Below, piece after piece: positions 40,047 through 48,687 of a DNA stretch of 48,713 nucleotides. A model generated the notes under the pieces. It searched no databases and was not told where the DNA came from. It was given only the letters and a program-made list of their open reading frames with translations. The translations under genes were made by a program, and so were the position numbers. Source of the DNA: Clostridiales bacterium (GTDB lineage Bacteria > Bacillota > Clostridia > Oscillospirales > Oscillospiraceae); NCBI GenBank assembly GCA_902362775.1, contig CABIXV010000004.1:1-48713 (forward strand), read 5' to 3'. Within the stretch, counting starts at the first letter, position 1; each line of letters starts with the position of its first letter.

Positions 40047-42007
40047 AACATATAAGAAATATATTGCTGTTGATTACGATTATTTTTGCTTTTGTTATGC
40101 AAGCTGAAGTATATCAAAATATGCTCTGGAACTTTAATGGTGCTTATTATTTATCGTCCAGATACACAACTACTAATGACGATATGGATTCATTTTTAGC
40201 CAATGCAGAAGATACAGCTGAGAAGCATGGTGTTCATATTTTTTCGACTTTTAATCAGAGAGTTTCTAATTATCAGACAAGACTTTATATTTATGGTGAT
40301 GATACCGTTGTTCGGGATAGTCTTAAAAGCACAATGGATATTGAGGAAAAAACATATACGGCTTTGATAGGCGGAATCACCGTAATAGAATTTGAAGATT
40401 TTAGAGAAGCAAAAAACACAGGCAATGGACAGGAAATAATGGTCAGCTATATCGGTGACGATGATGACATTATTGCCACATATCAAGATTTGGCAAAAGA
40501 ATATTCTATATCGCAGCCAGAGTTTTGGCAATCAACCGAAACTGATATGATGTTCATTGTTTGGGGCCTGGTTGCCATATTGATGATTGTACTTAATATG
40601 ATTGAGGTGATACGCAGACAAAAGGAAGTAGTTGTACGAGCTTCTCTGGGCGAAAATGCTGCTGTGATTGCTCTAAAAGCTGTAGTGGCTGATATGATTT
40701 CATATGCTGCATTATTCGTCTTAGCAAAGTTGCTTGTTTCTCAATTTATATCGGGAGCGTATGAAGATCATCTCATTTTGGCAGTGTATTGTGCCGGAGC
40801 AGTTCTTTCCGTAATTCCTTATGCTGCTTTTGTCCGCTTTGATGTAAAAAAAGCCTTTGCCAATGCTTCAGATAAAAAAGGTATGTTTTATCTTCTGAAC
40901 GGTCTTAAAGTATTTGCTACTGCTATGACGATTTTTACAATAACTACAAATCTCAGTAGCATTCAAGGTAATTTACTTACAAACACTACTCTTTTAGAAA
41001 ATCATTATAATGATTACTATTTTGGAGTTATGCAGATTGAACCTCCTTTTGAAGAAAATGAGGAGGAATCCAAAGAGAGCGAATTTTGGAATGACCTTTA
41101 CGAAAATGAATACAACACTATAAATCCGGTGGTCTGCATAGGCAGCCGGATAAGCGATACGGATAATTATATTTTTGTAAATCATAATGCCAGAGATATG
41201 CTGCAAGGGTTTTCTGATATGCTTACTGAAGATGATGAAAAAGAGGATATCGTGGTCTTCGTGCCAAAGGGAAAAAATGCGGAATCATACAAAGATATCG
41301 CAAAAGAGGAAATTGACTCTCTTACCCAAAATGCAGAAGAACTGCGTGTTGTTTATAAAGAATATTCTGGCAGAGAGCAATTTTATTATCTCAATTCGAA
41401 CAGAGAAGAGGCTATTGACGGATTGTCAAGAGCAACAAATCCGATTGTTATTTATCAGGCAAATGAGGCTGTTGCTTTGAATGGAAGTTATATCGAAACA
41501 GGAACATATAATGGTGAGGTGATCTACGGATGCGATGAAAGCACAATTCGTAATGCTGCGAAAAAATATGCAGAACAGCTTGGTCCACACTATTTTATGC
41601 TGACGAATGTCGGGGAGGATTATACTTATAGTCATAGTTTCCTCGTGAAACTGATTGGCTTTATAAGCTCTCTTTGCGTATTAGTATTGCTGTTAGATAT
41701 CGCTATCATCATATCTGAAGTGAAAATGGAATTTAGACTTAATGCGATGGAAATCTCCCTCAAAAAGGTTTTGGGCTATCGCTTTTATGAAAGGCACAAA
41801 AGATTTATTTCCGTTAATCTCTTAGAAAATATAGCCGTTGTGATATTGATTTGCATTGTTTCGCTTTTTATATCTAACGCAAGTGTCGGGATTGCTTTAC
41901 TGGTTGGAGCATTGCTCACCATTATTGAAATGGCAATCATTTTCACAAATGTTATGTGGGTTGAAAAAACAAATATCTCAAAGTCCTTGAAAGGTGGATG
42001 TTTATGA
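40043..42007 (+). CDS. Bacteriocin-associated integral membrane protein (DUF1430-like)
   Basis: A 654-residue membrane protein. One span at 7-24; a group of four near 170-190, 205-230, 245-265 and 285-305; a large extracellular loop with CIGSRISDTDNYIFVN and VVYKEYSGREQFYYLN; three C-terminal spans (about 535-650) with FxxxR-like MEISLKKVLGYRFYERHKR before them. This FtsX-like two-lobed layout with the ATPase encoded next is that of the bacteriocin-associated 7-TM protein partnered with lactococcin-972-type ABC ATPases. Likely exports or gives immunity to a peptide. AT-rich compared with neighbours, so recent cargo. 4-base overlaps on both sides. Confidence 0.82.
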   Translation: MKHIRNILLLITIIFAFVMQAEVYQNMLWNFNGAYYLSSRYTTTNDDMDSFLANAEDTAEKHGVHIFSTFNQRVSNYQTRLYIYGDDTVVRDSLKSTMDIEEKTYTALIGGITVIEFEDFREAKNTGNGQEIMVSYIGDDDDIIATYQDLAKEYSISQPEFWQSTETDMMFIVWGLVAILMIVLNMIEVIRRQKEVVVRASLGENAAVIALKAVVADMISYAALFVLAKLLVSQFISGAYEDHLILAVYCAGAVLSVIPYAAFVRFDVKKAFANASDKKGMFYLLNGLKVFATAMTIFTITTNLSSIQGNLLTNTTLLENHYNDYYFGVMQIEPPFEENEEESKESEFWNDLYENEYNTINPVVCIGSRISDTDNYIFVNHNARDMLQGFSDMLTEDDEKEDIVVFVPKGKNAESYKDIAKEEIDSLTQNAEELRVVYKEYSGREQFYYLNSNREEAIDGLSRATNPIVIYQANEAVALNGSYIETGTYNGEVIYGCDESTIRNAAKKYAEQLGPHYFMLTNVGEDYTYSHSFLVKLIGFISSLCVLVLLLDIAIIISEVKMEFRLNAMEISLKKVLGYRFYERHKRFISVNLLENIAVVILICIVSLFISNASVGIALLVGALLTIIEMAIIFTNVMWVEKTNISKSLKGGCL

Positions 42008-42612
42008 TTATAATTCGTGGCTTAAATAAAGCATTTGGAGAGAAAATAATTTTCTCCAACTTTAATTTGGAAATTCCGGATGGAAGTTTTGTAGTAATCA
42101 GCGGGGATAGCGGCAGTGGAAAAAGCACTTTGCTCAATATGATTGGTGGTATCGAAAAGCCGGATAGCGGCAGTATCATAATCGAAGGGCTGAATATTAC
42201 CCGGCTTAAAAATAAAAACAGTTTTTTTGCGGATACAGTGGGGTTTCTTTTTCAGAATTTTGCACTGCTTGAAAATAAGACAGTTAAAGAAAATTTAAGT
42301 TTGATTAAAAAATCAAGCCGAACTAAAGTATCACTTAAAGAAGCTCTTAATCGTGTGGGGTTATCAAAGGAAGTTAACAAAAAAGTTTATCAGCTTTCCG
42401 GTGGTGAACAACAGAGAGTTGCTTTAGCTCGTCTTATGATGAAAAAATGTTCTGTTGTTTTGGCAGATGAACCTACTGGCTCACTTGACAAGAAAAATAG
42501 AGATATTGTTATGAGGTTATTGCACGAACTCAATGAAGAAGGTAAAACGGTTATCATTGTTACCCACGATCAGGGTATTATTGAAGATGAACCTTATGTT
42601 GTGAAAATCTGA
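42004..42612 (+). CDS. ABC transporter ATP-binding protein (bacteriocin-type)
   Basis: A 202-residue ATPase: Walker A SGDSGSGKSTLLN (residues about 35-47), Q-loop in FLFQNFALLE, signature QLSGGEQQRVALARLMM, Walker B VVLADEPTGSLDKKN and H-loop VTHD. Short MacB/LolD-like class, matching the ATPases paired with bacteriocin-associated membrane proteins. Forms the transporter with the preceding gene product. Confidence 0.92.
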   Translation: MIIIRGLNKAFGEKIIFSNFNLEIPDGSFVVISGDSGSGKSTLLNMIGGIEKPDSGSIIIEGLNITRLKNKNSFFADTVGFLFQNFALLENKTVKENLSLIKKSSRTKVSLKEALNRVGLSKEVNKKVYQLSGGEQQRVALARLMMKKCSVVLADEPTGSLDKKNRDIVMRLLHELNEEGKTVIIVTHDQGIIEDEPYVVKI

Positions 42613-42946
42613 GAGTACCTCTTAGAAATGTCTTGATCTACATTTTATGTAATTTGGGTCAGAAGAAAATCCCTTTAGGAACTAAAGGGCGCACTTCTAT
42701 ACTCTCTGTCGAGAGTAGTGCGTCCTGCGGAGCTTCATTCCCAGTCAGCAGAAGAAAACTGCCCGACCGAGCATGTTTCGTCACTTCGTTCCGTCAAGGT
42801 GGCTACACCCCCTTGCACCGCTTATGCGGTTATCCCCTGTGGACTTGCCGTCCGCAAACAGCATGAAATGCTGTTCGCCGCCAGCAAGTTTTATAAAGTG
42901 AATCAATATCTATCAGTCAAATGGTGAAAAAGAAAGGGTGATTTAC
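42613..42946. other. 330-base non-coding stretch with GAA-loop hairpins
   Basis: No credible gene. Three hairpins stand out: CCCTTTAG/CTAAAGGG with a GAA loop (42671-42689); CGCACT/AGTGCG enclosing ACTCTC/GAGAGT with a 5-base one-sided bulge (42690-42722); ACAGCAT/ATGCTGT, again with a GAA loop (42858-42874). The GC-rich middle differs from the AT-rich genes around it. Could be a structured RNA, a small mobile remnant or a 3' region of the ABC transcript. Confidence 0.45.
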
Positions 42947-43420
42947 ATGAAAAAAATGTTTATGTTGCTTATGGCGATTATGCTGTGTTTTGCATTGACT
43001 GCTTGTAGTGAAAAAGTAAGCATCGACTTTCCTTTTGAATTGTCCAGCGTCGAAAATGTGGAAATGTTCCGTTTCATTATTCCTGCGGATGCAGAGAAAA
43101 AAGTGATTACCGAATCAGAAGATATTGAAGGAATTTATAAAACTTTTGAAAGTATTTCTCTGAAAGATAAAGCAACTGAACCTACTGCTGGTGGTTCGGC
43201 GACCAGTTTTCGTTTTAATCTTTCTGATGGTACATCTTATGAGGTTATCTATTCGGAGGTTGCTGTAAAATCTGGAAGAATCATCACAACAGGCATGGAA
43301 CAAGATTTCTTCACTTCAGCCGATATAGGAGCATTCTGGGGGAGTTATGACTACGAAGTAACAACTGCATCGGAAGATGAATTGCCAGCATTATATGAGC
43401 AAAAAATGAACAGGTATTAA
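42947..43420 (+). CDS. Small lipoprotein, unknown
   Basis: A 157-residue lipoprotein: signal MKKMFMLLMAIMLCFALTAC with lipobox LTAC (Cys near 20), then a compact domain (FPFELSSVENVEMFRFIIPADAEKKVITESEDIEGIYKTF..., with FRFNLSDGTSYEVIYSEVAV). Resembles small clostridial lipoproteins that follow bacteriocin-type ABC genes; possibly part of an immunity unit. ATG 42947 preferred; a GTG at 42938 is in frame. Confidence 0.75.
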   Translation: MKKMFMLLMAIMLCFALTACSEKVSIDFPFELSSVENVEMFRFIIPADAEKKVITESEDIEGIYKTFESISLKDKATEPTAGGSATSFRFNLSDGTSYEVIYSEVAVKSGRIITTGMEQDFFTSADIGAFWGSYDYEVTTASEDELPALYEQKMNRY

Positions 43421-43462
43421 CTAAATTTCTATCATAAGTGATACAATTTAATACTGAAAATC

Positions 43463-43509
43463 AGACCGTTGACTGGTCGCACTATGCGAAAAGTCGGCGG
43501 TCTTTTTTT
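43463..43509 (+). terminator. terminator after the cargo lipoprotein
   Basis: AGACCG/CGGTCT and GACT/AGTC pairs form a long hairpin, followed by seven T. Confidence 0.7.
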
Positions 43510-43541
43510 GTCCCCAAAATCAAAAAAGGAGGTCAATCCCA

Positions 43542-43901
43542 ATGACAACCCCAAAAACCCTTGAACAGCTCCGAGCCGAAAAGGAACGAGCCGAGACGCA
43601 GCTTGCACAGGAACAGCACAAGCTGGAGCGTCTGGAGAACAGAAAGAAATATCTGGAGAAAGGCGAACGCACCAAGCGCACCCACCGCCTTTGCAATCTG
43701 GGCGGCACGGTTGAGAGCCTTGCCCCGGAGGTCAAAGATCTCACACGCACCGAAATGACAGAGCTGATGGAACACATCTTTTCCCTGTCCGAAGTCCAGC
43801 GAGCCGTCCGTCACATGGCGATTACCCATATCAGCCAAGCAAACAGAGAAAAGGAGTTGAAAGCCGATGGCACTATTTCATCTGAGCGTCACGCAGACTA
43901 A
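43542..43901 (+). CDS. DUF3847-type mobilization accessory protein
   Basis: A 119-residue protein with a long N-terminal coiled coil (LEQLRAEKERAETQLAQEQHKLERLENRKKYL) and the KRTHRLCNLGGTVE block typical of DUF3847/MobC-like proteins encoded just before MobA/MobL relaxases. Probably helps the relaxase at the origin of transfer. Its end overlaps the relaxase gene by 35 bases. Confidence 0.82.
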   Translation: MTTPKTLEQLRAEKERAETQLAQEQHKLERLENRKKYLEKGERTKRTHRLCNLGGTVESLAPEVKDLTRTEMTELMEHIFSLSEVQRAVRHMAITHISQANREKELKADGTISSERHAD

Positions 43902-45363
43902 GCGAAGCGCAGGACAGTCCGCTATTGCTTCTGCCGCCTACCGTGCCGGGGAGCGATTGTATAGCGAGTATTACGGCGAATACAGCGACTACACCCGCAA
44001 GGGCGGCGTGATCTGCTCTGACATTCTCTTGCCGTCCCATGCTCCCCCGGAATTTGCAGACCGTCAGACCTTGTGGAATGCCGTGGAAAAAGCCGAGCGT
44101 GGAAAGAACGCCCAGCTTGCATACAGCTTTGACATTGCCTTGCAGAATGAATTTTCCCTTGAGGAAAACATCGCTCTTGCAAGGCAATTTTTGTTGGAGA
44201 ACTTTGTGAGCCGGGGCATGGTGGTTGACTTCGCCGTACACCAGCCAGACCGGGAGGACGGAGGCATACCAAACCCGCACTTCCATGTGCTTTGCCCTAT
44301 CCGTCCCATTGAGCAGAACGGCAAATGGGGACTAAAGCAACGCCGGGTGTATGAGCTGGACGAGGACGGCAACCGTATCCGAGACCAGAACGGAGAGTTT
44401 GTTTTCAACGCCGTTCCCACTACCGACTGGGGCAGTCCCGAAACGCTGGAACATTGGCGTGAAGCATGGGCGGAGATGTGCAATGCCAAGTTTGCGGAGA
44501 AAGGGCTTGATGTTCGTATCGACCACCGCAGCTATGAACGGCAAGGCGTGGATTTACTTCCCACTATCCATGAAGGCGCAACCGTCCGGGCAATGGAGAA
44601 GAAAGGCATACGCACCGAAAAGGGCGAGTTCAACCGCTGGATCAAGGCAACCAATGCCGTTATCCGGGACATCAAGAAGAAAATCGCTCTCCTGTTCGAT
44701 TGGATTGCCGAAGCAAAAGCGGAGATTGCCAAGCCGCAGGCACCCGACCTTGTTTCTCTGCTGAACGCCTATTACACCCAGCGCAGAGCCGGGGCGTATT
44801 CGCAGAAAGGCAAGGTCAGCAATCTAAAGGAGATGAACGAGACTTTCAATTATCTCCGGGCAAACGGCATTTACTCCCTTGAAGATTTGGAAAGCCGTGT
44901 CAGCGAACACAGTGCTGCCACAGAGAGCTTGAAGAAAACGCTGGACGAACAGACCGCCCGAATGAAAGCAATTAAGCAGCTCTATGACAGCTCCGCTGCT
45001 TTCCAGAGCTTGAAGCCTGTCTATGACGGCTTGCAGAAAATCAAGTTTGAGAAGCCCAGAGCCAAGTACAAGGCAGAGCATGAAGCGGAACTGAAACAGT
45101 TCTACGCCGCCAGACGCAAGCTGACCGGAGAGTTCCCGGATGGCAAGGTGGATATGAAAAAGCTGACCGAAGAGTATGACGAGCTGGAACAGGCGCACAA
45201 CACCACCTATGGCGAGTTTAAGACCGTCAGAGACGATTTACACCGTCTTTGGAAGGTCAAGTCATGTGTAGATACTGCCGCCCGATTTAACGAGCGTACA
45301 GAGGAACAAATGCACCAAAATCGACCCCAAACACGACACAAAAAGGAGGATATATCCCGATGA
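43867..45363 (+). CDS. mobA: MobA/MobL-family relaxase (MobQ type)
   Basis: A 498-residue DNA-nicking relaxase. N-terminal domain (about 1-215) with ASAAYRAGERLYSEYYGEYSDYT (catalytic tyrosine region), and the metal-binding HUH motif PNPHFHVLCPIRP near residue 135; DHRSYERQGVDLLPTIHEG is also typical. The rest is helical (coiled coil about 330-440). It nicks the transfer origin of the mobilizable element and carries the strand through a helper's channel. AAGGAG precedes the ATG. The transfer origin is likely upstream (before 43542), not identified. Confidence 0.93.
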   Translation: MALFHLSVTQTKRSAGQSAIASAAYRAGERLYSEYYGEYSDYTRKGGVICSDILLPSHAPPEFADRQTLWNAVEKAERGKNAQLAYSFDIALQNEFSLEENIALARQFLLENFVSRGMVVDFAVHQPDREDGGIPNPHFHVLCPIRPIEQNGKWGLKQRRVYELDEDGNRIRDQNGEFVFNAVPTTDWGSPETLEHWREAWAEMCNAKFAEKGLDVRIDHRSYERQGVDLLPTIHEGATVRAMEKKGIRTEKGEFNRWIKATNAVIRDIKKKIALLFDWIAEAKAEIAKPQAPDLVSLLNAYYTQRRAGAYSQKGKVSNLKEMNETFNYLRANGIYSLEDLESRVSEHSAATESLKKTLDEQTARMKAIKQLYDSSAAFQSLKPVYDGLQKIKFEKPRAKYKAEHEAELKQFYAARRKLTGEFPDGKVDMKKLTEEYDELEQAHNTTYGEFKTVRDDLHRLWKVKSCVDTAARFNERTEEQMHQNRPQTRHKKEDISR

Positions 45364-47231
45364 ATTACACCCAACCACAGATTGATCGGGCGAACGCCGT
45401 CAGTCTGGAAGATTTTCTCCGCACACAGGGAGAGACACTTATCAAAAGCGGACGGGAATACCGCTGGAAAGAACATGACAGCCTGACCGTCCGGGGAAAC
45501 AAATGGTTTCGCCACAGCCAGAGCAAGGGCGGCTATCCCATTGATTTTGTCATGGAGTTTTACGGCAAGTCCTTTCCCGAAGCAGTCCAGCTCTTAACCG
45601 GCGAAAGCGCTGAGGGACAGAGCGAAGCCAGCACAGCACCGCCCACAGCGTTTCACTTGCCCTTGCACAACAGAACAGCCGACAGAGCAATTCAATATCT
45701 TTGCGAAAGCCGAGGTCTCAACAAAACGCTTGTTGAGGCTTTTCTTCTTTCCGGGGATATTTACGAGGACGCAAAGCGGCACAATGTTGTGTTTGTCGGC
45801 AGAGACCGAAGCGGTACGCCGAGATACGCCCATGTGCGAGGAACGGCAGACCCATTCAGACAGGACATTGCCGGGTCTGACAAATCCTATCCGTTCCACT
45901 ATGAGGGAAACGGCAACCAGCTCTTTGTCTTTGAAGCACCGATTGACCTTTTGTCCTTTATCTGCCTTTATCCGCAGGACTGGCAGACAAGGAGCTACCT
46001 TGCCCTGGGCGGCGTTTCAGGCAAAGCCCTTGACCGTTTTCTTTCTGAACGCAAGGACACCCAAAAAGTGTTCCTCTGCCTTGACAGCGACACCGCAGGA
46101 AGCGAAGCCTGTACCCGACTGGCACAGTCCATTCCCAGCGAGATCGCCGTCATTCGCCTTGTCCCGGCAAGGAAAGACTGGAACGATGTTCTCCGTCAGC
46201 AAGGGGACATTCCGAGCCGCAAATTCATAGCCGAGACAATCACGCTGCGAGAGCTGCCCACCGCCCAGCCTGTTCCCATGCTCCGCATGGCAGATGTGGA
46301 GCTGACGAGCGTGGAATGGCTATGGTTTCCCTATATCCCCTTTGGAAAGCTGACGATCATACAGGGCAACCCCGGCGAGGGCAAGACCTACTTTGCCATG
46401 CGTCTTGCGGCGGCTTGCACCAACCGAAAGCCCTTGCCCGGTATGGAAACCCTTGAACCGTTCAATATCATTTACCAGACTGCCGAGGACGGTCTGGGTG
46501 ATACGGTCAAGCCCCGACTGATGGAAGCAGACGCAGACCTTGAAAAAGTGCTTGTCATTGACGATAGAGACACACCACTGACCCTTGCCGATGAACGCAT
46601 CGCAAGGGCAATCCCGGAAAACAACGCAAGGCTGGTTATCATTGACCCGGTACAGGCGTTTCTGGGCGCAGATGTGGACATGAACCGGGCAAACGAGGTG
46701 CGCCCGATATTCCGCAGTCTGGGAGACATTGCACAGGCTACCGGGTGCGCTATCGTGCTGATCGGACATCTCAACAAAGCCGCAGGAACGCAAAGCACCT
46801 ACCGGGGATTAGGGTCTATCGACATTACGGCGGCAGTCCGCAGTCTGCTCTTTATCGGCAAGCTGAAGGACAGCCCCACAACAAGGGTACTTATCCATGA
46901 GAAAAGCTCCCTTGCGCCGCCCGGACAGTCCCTTGCCTTTTCTCTGGGAGACGAGAAAGGCTTTGAGTGGATAGGGGCTTATGACATTACCGCTGACGAG
47001 CTTCTTGCCGGGACGGACACCGCCAAGACCGAGAGCAAGACCGCACAGGCGCAAATGCTCATTCTGGAACTGCTTGCGGACGGAAAGCGTATGCCGAGCG
47101 CAGAACTGGAAAAGGCAGTCAATGAGCGTGGGATTTCCTCACGCACCATGAGAACGGCAAAGAGCCGTATCGGGGACAGACTTGTGACCGAGAAAGACGG
47201 CACAGCATGGGTCTGCTATCTCCGAGACTGA
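45360..47231 (+). CDS. Primase-helicase fusion (DUF3991/TOPRIM and RepA-like AAA ATPase)
   Basis: A 623-residue two-part replication protein. N-terminal primase-like part: YRWKEHDSLTVRGNKWFRHSQSKGG (about 33-60), TOPRIM block with LFVFEAPIDLLSFICLY (about 188) and VFLCLDSDTAGSEA. C-terminal RecA-like ATPase: Walker A QGNPGEGKTYF near residue 336, Walker B LVIIDPVQAF, then GCAIVLIGHLNKAAGTQ and RGLGSIDITAAVRS. Similar proteins let mobilizable elements replicate as circles after transfer or excision. Starts in the relaxase stop codon (4-base overlap). Confidence 0.9.
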   Translation: MNYTQPQIDRANAVSLEDFLRTQGETLIKSGREYRWKEHDSLTVRGNKWFRHSQSKGGYPIDFVMEFYGKSFPEAVQLLTGESAEGQSEASTAPPTAFHLPLHNRTADRAIQYLCESRGLNKTLVEAFLLSGDIYEDAKRHNVVFVGRDRSGTPRYAHVRGTADPFRQDIAGSDKSYPFHYEGNGNQLFVFEAPIDLLSFICLYPQDWQTRSYLALGGVSGKALDRFLSERKDTQKVFLCLDSDTAGSEACTRLAQSIPSEIAVIRLVPARKDWNDVLRQQGDIPSRKFIAETITLRELPTAQPVPMLRMADVELTSVEWLWFPYIPFGKLTIIQGNPGEGKTYFAMRLAAACTNRKPLPGMETLEPFNIIYQTAEDGLGDTVKPRLMEADADLEKVLVIDDRDTPLTLADERIARAIPENNARLVIIDPVQAFLGADVDMNRANEVRPIFRSLGDIAQATGCAIVLIGHLNKAAGTQSTYRGLGSIDITAAVRSLLFIGKLKDSPTTRVLIHEKSSLAPPGQSLAFSLGDEKGFEWIGAYDITADELLAGTDTAKTESKTAQAQMLILELLADGKRMPSAELEKAVNERGISSRTMRTAKSRIGDRLVTEKDGTAWVCYLRD

Positions 47232-47373
47232 CAACAGGAACACGGCAAGCATGGCAAAGACGGCAAGGTTTTTATAGATACCTTAATGTTGCCACCTTGC
47301 CTTGTTCCCTCATACCGACACCGCCCGATGATGAACAGTCACCGGGTATTTTTCATTTACAGGAGGATTTTGA

Positions 47374-47532
47374 ATGAACAATACCGCAACCAACACCGCC
47401 ACTTGCCCGACTGTCAGAAAGCAGATCGGCAAGACAACCTATATCGTCCGTGTCCATTTCAGCCAGACCGCAAAAGAGACGATGGAGGACAAAATCAAGC
47501 GTCTGCTCCGTGAGGAAGTCCGCAAAATGTGA
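47374..47532 (+). CDS. tnpW: Transposon-encoded protein TnpW
   Basis: A 52-residue protein with the TnpW pattern: TCPTVRKQIGKTTYIVRVHF, SQTAKETMEDKIKRLLREEV. ACAGGAGG lies 7 bases before the ATG. It is the last gene of Tn4451-type elements, as here, 44 bases before the right junction. Role unknown. Confidence 0.88.
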   Translation: MNNTATNTATCPTVRKQIGKTTYIVRVHFSQTAKETMEDKIKRLLREEVRKM

Positions 47533-47576
47533 CTTCTTTTTGAATTTGATGAAAAAGTCCTTGACTTTTCGTCTCT

Positions 47577-48407
47577 GGCAAAACGGCAAAGTCAATCCTT
47601 ATTTCTTGCGGTGCGCGGCTTGCCCCTTTTGATATAGAGGAACTCCGGGAACTCATGTCCTATGATGAATTGGAACTTGACACATTGGGCGACCGGAAAA
47701 CCGCGCTTTTCCTCATAATGAGCGATACCGACGACACTTTTAATTTTGTTATCGCTATTTTGCAATCACAGCTTTTCAACTTGCTTTGTGATAAAGCAGA
47801 CGACGAATACAACGGCAAATTGCCTGTTCACGTCCGCTTTTTGCTTGACGAGTTTGCGAACATCGGACAGATACCCCGCTTCGATAAATTGATTGCTACA
47901 ATCCGCAGTAGGGAAATGTCCGCTTCTATCATTCTGCAATCGCAGAGCCAGCTAAAAGCCATTTACAGGGACGCGGCAGAAATCATACTTGATAATGCCG
48001 ACAGCACCTTGTTTTTGGGAGGACGTGGGAAAAATGCAAAAGAGATTTCGGATAACTTGGGACGGGAAACAATCGACAGTTTCAACACTTCCGAAAATCG
48101 CGGCACGCAGGTTTCTCATGGACTGAATTATCAAAAATTAGGAAAGGAGCTGATGACACAGGACGAAATAGCAGTTATGGACGGTGGGAAATGTATTTTG
48201 CAGCTACGCGGTGTGCGTCCCTTTTTAAGCGACAAATACGACATCACGAAACACCCGAACTACAAATACCTTTCCGACTTCGACAAAAGAAACGCTTTTG
48301 ACGTGGAACGGTATATGTCTACCCGTCCGGCAATCGTAAAGCCCGATGAAGCCTTTGACATATACGAAATAGATTTGTCCGACGAGGACGCAGCCGCCGA
48401 AGAATAA
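47577..48407 (+). pseudogene. virD4: VirD4/PcfC-type coupling protein, C-terminal half (interrupted)
   Basis: Starts with the Gly codon GGC at 47577, then KTAKSILISCGARLAPFDIEE, the exact continuation of the half ending at 37512. Walker B/motor block LLDEFANIGQIPRFDKL and SREMSASIILQSQSQLK, the family's conserved C-terminal regions, follow to the stop. An in-frame TGA at 47562 lies just upstream, so it cannot be read from inside the element; ATG 47655 could start a fragment without Walker A. Rejoining the halves restores about 594 residues. Confidence 0.9.
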
Positions 48408-48471
48408 CGGCGGCATTTTTCATTTTCCATAACATTTTTTGAGCCGCACAACGGCAGAAAGCGAGGTTTAT

Positions 48472-48687
48472 ATGGATTTCTTTAACAGCGCAGTTGGTGT
48501 ATTGCAGACTTTGGTTATCGCGCTTGGCGCAGGTCTTGGCATTTGGGGTGCCATTAACTTAATGGAGGGTTACGGCAACGACAATCCCGGAGCCAAAAGC
48601 CAGGGCATGAAGCAGCTCATGGCGGGCGGCGGCGTCGCTTTGATCGGCGGCACCCTTGTTCCGCTTCTTTCCAAACTTTTTGGATAA
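48472..48687 (+). CDS. Maff2 family small membrane protein
   Basis: A 71-residue protein with two hydrophobic helices (GVLQTLVIALGAGLGIWGAINLM and LMAGGGVALIGGTLVPLLSKLF) around a NPGAKSQGMKQ loop. This is the Maff2 protein that follows virD4 in Tn1549-like elements and resembles a small conjugation-channel (VirB2/VirB3-like) subunit. Start ATG 48472 follows GCGAGG. The rest of the conjugation operon lies beyond the window. Confidence 0.85.
   Translation: MDFFNSAVGVLQTLVIALGAGLGIWGAINLMEGYGNDNPGAKSQGMKQLMAGGGVALIGGTLVPLLSKLFG

Larger units (their letters stand above)
37510..47578 (+). mobile_element. Tn4451-like mobilizable element inserted in virD4
   Basis: Both junctions carry GG from the same glycine codon (GGT at 37510, GGC at 47577), so the insert is 10,067 bp with a 2-bp shared core, as expected for a large serine recombinase. 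Contents in order: tnpX-type recombinase, tnpV, bacteriocin-type ABC membrane protein and ATPase, lipoprotein, DUF3847 protein, MobA/MobL relaxase, primase-helicase, tnpW. The Tn4451 family has tnpX, tnpV, cargo, tnpZ (mobilization) and tnpW in a comparable order; here the cargo slot holds an AT-rich ABC transporter. It can probably excise and be mobilized by a resident conjugative element. Confidence 0.88.

Noticed and set aside
42633..42866. 77-codon plus-strand frame in the cargo gap
   Set aside because: No ribosome site, composition unlike a protein and it spans strong hairpins; better seen as non-coding structured DNA.
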